NCBI GenBank assembly: GCA_902764575.1
Contig: CACWWI010000009.1
Coordinates: forward strand, 1 to 34,275
DNA length: 34,275 nt
Source: an uncultured Coriobacteriaceae bacterium
GTDB taxonomy: Bacteria > Actinomycetota > Coriobacteriia > Coriobacteriales > Eggerthellaceae
Direction: 5' to 3'
Shown here: positions 32,825 to 34,275 of the stretch, one piece after another
Position numbering within the stretch: the stretch's first letter is position 1
Layout of the letters: each line of letters starts with the position of its first letter
Notes under the pieces: model-generated
What the model was told of the DNA's origin: nothing
What the model saw: the letters and a program-made list of their open reading frames with translations, nothing else
Databases searched by the model: none
Translations under genes and position numbers: made by a program

Positions 32825-33370
32825 CTAGCCCGCCTTCGCGTACGTGTCGCCGTTCAGCGTGAACTTTCCGTCGGTCACAGGGAGGTGGATCGCCGTCTCC
32901 TTGCCGTTGAAGCTCGTGAACGTGACCGCGCCCTCGCTTGTCGCCTCCCAGGTGAAGGGCACGAGCTCGGCCCCGGTGTCGATCTCGCCGGTGCCGTCGG
33001 CGGCGAAGCGCGCGCAGAACTCCACGTTGTCGCGGCCGTAGGCCTCGTTCATCTTCTTGCGGGTCTCCTCGTCGTTGGCGTACTGCTCCATCACCTGCAC
33101 GATCTGCTCGTGGGTGTACTCGTCGCTTTCGTAGAGGTCCCACTTGCCCACGAAGTAGCCGTCGTGCTTTTCGTCGGCCGATGCCGCATCCGTTGTGCCG
33201 GCGCTCGCAGATGACGAGCCCGCGGAAGCGGAGGCGGCGCTCGCCGAATCTGAGCCCGCGCTCGCGCTCCCCGATACTGCGCCACTAGACTCCGACCCAC
33301 CGCATGCCGTAAACGCGAGTGCTGCTACGCAGAGCAGGGCTGTCAATACCATGGCGAGCTTGATCTTCAT
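32825..33370 (-). CDS. lipoprotein with Ser/Ala-rich linker and beta-rich domain
   Basis: A 181-aa lipoprotein whose signal peptide ends FTACGG, lipidated at the Cys. A Ser/Ala/Gly linker (about 25-65) leads to a ~115-residue domain with GYFVGKWDLYES, an acidic helix, FCARFAADGTGEID, PFTWEATSEGAVTF and GKFTLNGDTY. This is the pattern of small lipocalin-like GxW domains with an alpha-helical insert. AAGGA lies 5 bases before the ATG at 33370; the frame upstream to 33439 has no such site. First gene of the five-gene minus-strand operon. Confidence 0.85.
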   Translation of the reverse strand: MKIKLAMVLTALLCVAALAFTACGGSESSGAVSGSASAGSDSASAASASAGSSSASAGTTDAASADEKHDGYFVGKWDLYESDEYTHEQIVQVMEQYANDEETRKKMNEAYGRDNVEFCARFAADGTGEIDTGAELVPFTWEATSEGAVTFTSFNGKETAIHLPVTDGKFTLNGDTYAKAG

Positions 33371-33478
33371 GGGGTTCCTTTCTCCGATATGGGCCAGCGT
33401 CTCGCCCCTCCATCGCGCATAATAACCGCTTGTTCCCATTTTGCTTCCGTATTACCGTTTGCATTCTGGAAGGAATCA

Positions 33479-33493
33479 ATTGTCAATGACAAT
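33479..33493. promoter_or_regulatory. palindrome A in the divergent promoter
   Basis: ATTGTCA-A-TGACAAT is a perfect 7-1-7 palindrome. On the minus strand it contains TTGACA, which could be the -35 of the five-gene operon. Confidence 0.6.
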
Positions 33494-33496
33494 ATG

Positions 33497-33515
33497 TAGG
33501 CACGAATCGTGCCTA
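33497..33515. promoter_or_regulatory. palindrome B in the divergent promoter
   Basis: TAGGCACGA-A-TCGTGCCTA is a perfect 9-1-9 palindrome, three bases from palindrome A and 28 bases before the HTH gene start. Likely a binding site of the HTH protein. Confidence 0.65.
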
Positions 33516-33543
33516 GTGTAGAGCCGCGAGGGAAAGGCGCCAT

Positions 33544-34275
33544 ATGCCTAACCGCGAAACAGCAGATTTTGTGGAGGTCGGGCGAAAGATCGACTTCCTC
33601 ATGAACGTCACGAACATGCATAACGCCCAACTTGCCCGTGCGCTCAATTTCGATGCTTCCTATATAAGCCGCATCCGCGCGGGCAAACGCGGATTGCCGG
33701 CCAAGCTGCCCTTCATAGAACCCGCGGCCGAGTTCTTCGCCCGCAACGCGCATGAGGGCTATCAGGCCGACACTCTGGCGCGCGAAATGGGCGTGACGGG
33801 AGGGTGGCCGACCGAAAAAAAGAAGGCCGCCCGCCTTATCGCCCGATGGCTGAAAGGGGAAATTGGCGTTTCAGACTGGATCGCGGAAGGCGCCGTCGAA
33901 GGGGCGGGCCAGACCGATGGGGAACGCGCCCTTACGTCCGGCCATATCGCAAAGGCCGGACTGTACTTCGGCGAGCAGGGGCGGCGCGAAGCCGCGCTTG
34001 CGTTCCTCGAGCGGATCGCCGCCGAAGGGCGGCCCTGTGAGCTTTTGCTCCAATCCGACGAGGACACCGCCTGGATGTACGGGGACGCCGGTTTCGTGGA
34101 GCAGTGGGCCCGCCTCATGGCACGCCTGGCCCAAGCGGGCTGCACATTCACGGTGGTGCACACGGTGTCGCGCGGCGGCAACGAGATGTGGGAGGGCCTG
34201 CGCGAGTGGCTGCCCCTGTACCTCACCGGCGCGGTGCGGCCCTACTACTACCCGCGCATGCGCGACGGCGTGCGC
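33544..34275 (+). CDS. HTH (XRE-like) regulator with large C-terminal sensor domain, partial
   Basis: An open frame of 244 codons running off the right edge with no stop. The N-terminus has an HTH-like segment, NAQLARALNFDASYISRIRA, preceded by RKIDFLMNVT. The middle is helical. From about 165 a domain begins with LLLQSDEDTAWMYGDAGFVE and continues FTVVHTVSRGGNEMWEGLRE...YLTGAVRPYYYPRMRDGV. Similar modules occur, as I recall, in HTH regulators of Firmicutes and Coriobacteria with unknown ligand. AAGG lies 6 bases before ATG. It is divergent from the five-gene operon across two palindromes and probably regulates it. Its true length is unknown. Confidence 0.85.
   Translation, partial: MPNRETADFVEVGRKIDFLMNVTNMHNAQLARALNFDASYISRIRAGKRGLPAKLPFIEPAAEFFARNAHEGYQADTLAREMGVTGGWPTEKKKAARLIARWLKGEIGVSDWIAEGAVEGAGQTDGERALTSGHIAKAGLYFGEQGRREAALAFLERIAAEGRPCELLLQSDEDTAWMYGDAGFVEQWARLMARLAQAGCTFTVVHTVSRGGNEMWEGLREWLPLYLTGAVRPYYYPRMRDGVR

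Overview
The window is high-GC DNA with densely packed genes. It carries Ser/Ala-linker lipoproteins, c-di-GMP sensors, an AKTGD-type wall-sorting tail, a DUF1847 protein and MCFRP-type mini zinc ribbons. I read it as the chromosome of a gut-associated actinobacterium of the Eggerthellaceae/Coriobacteriia type. This placement is an inference from gene style; no rRNA or taxonomic marker gene is present.

Layout. (1) 1-350 is a gene-free repeat patch with three degenerate copies of a ~49-bp unit, ending in hairpins. (2) 351-2804 (-) is a membrane acyltransferase with two tandem SGNH domains, the second lacking its catalytic Ser and His. (3) 3004-10459 (+) is a three-gene signalling array: a periplasmic-binding-domain/degenerate-GGDEF/EAL phosphodiesterase, a CACHE-HAMP-GGDEF cyclase, and a membrane SpoIIE-type phosphatase carrying its own RsbW-like ATPase domain. 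A perfect 13-bp terminator hairpin separates it from a PepSY lipoprotein (-). (4) 11283-16245 holds a mini zinc-ribbon protein, a Tat-exported, C-terminally anchored zinc-dependent phospholipase C homologue, a DUF1847 protein and a 122-aa unknown. A short-chain dehydrogenase relic lies just downstream. (5) 16653-18704 is a soluble hybrid histidine kinase with two receiver domains. (6) 18746-22581 (-) is a three-gene operon: a GlnP-like binding protein-permease fusion, an ABC ATPase fused to an RsbW-like ATPase domain but broken by an internal deletion/frameshift, and a chloramphenicol-acetyltransferase/condensation-fold protein. (7) A TetR regulator and an EamA transporter are divergent around two palindromes. 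(8) 24528-24809 is an orphan Nif11-type RiPP precursor with a strong terminator.

Immediately after that terminator lies the 3' part of a tRNA gene on the minus strand (24875-24919) with no 5' half. This is the expected scar of an element integrated into a tRNA gene. Its orientation puts the element on the right, so everything from about 24.92 kb onward may be a genomic island. This stretch starts with a RelB/DinJ-type antitoxin whose RelE-type toxin partner is frameshifted and has no obvious start. It continues with a five-gene minus-strand operon (33370-25853): a Ser/Ala-linker lipoprotein, a small PH-like membrane protein, a 51-aa lipopeptide, a 1558-aa single-anchor protein of no family I recognise, and a membrane-anchored zinc-ribbon protein. 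A divergent HTH regulator gene runs off the right edge, and two adjacent near-perfect palindromes lie in the shared promoter region. This operon is the best candidate for an undescribed system.

Recurring theme: RsbU/RsbW-type partner-switching parts (SpoIIE phosphatase plus ATPase; ABC ATPase plus ATPase) appear twice with no STAS partner or sigma factor in the window.
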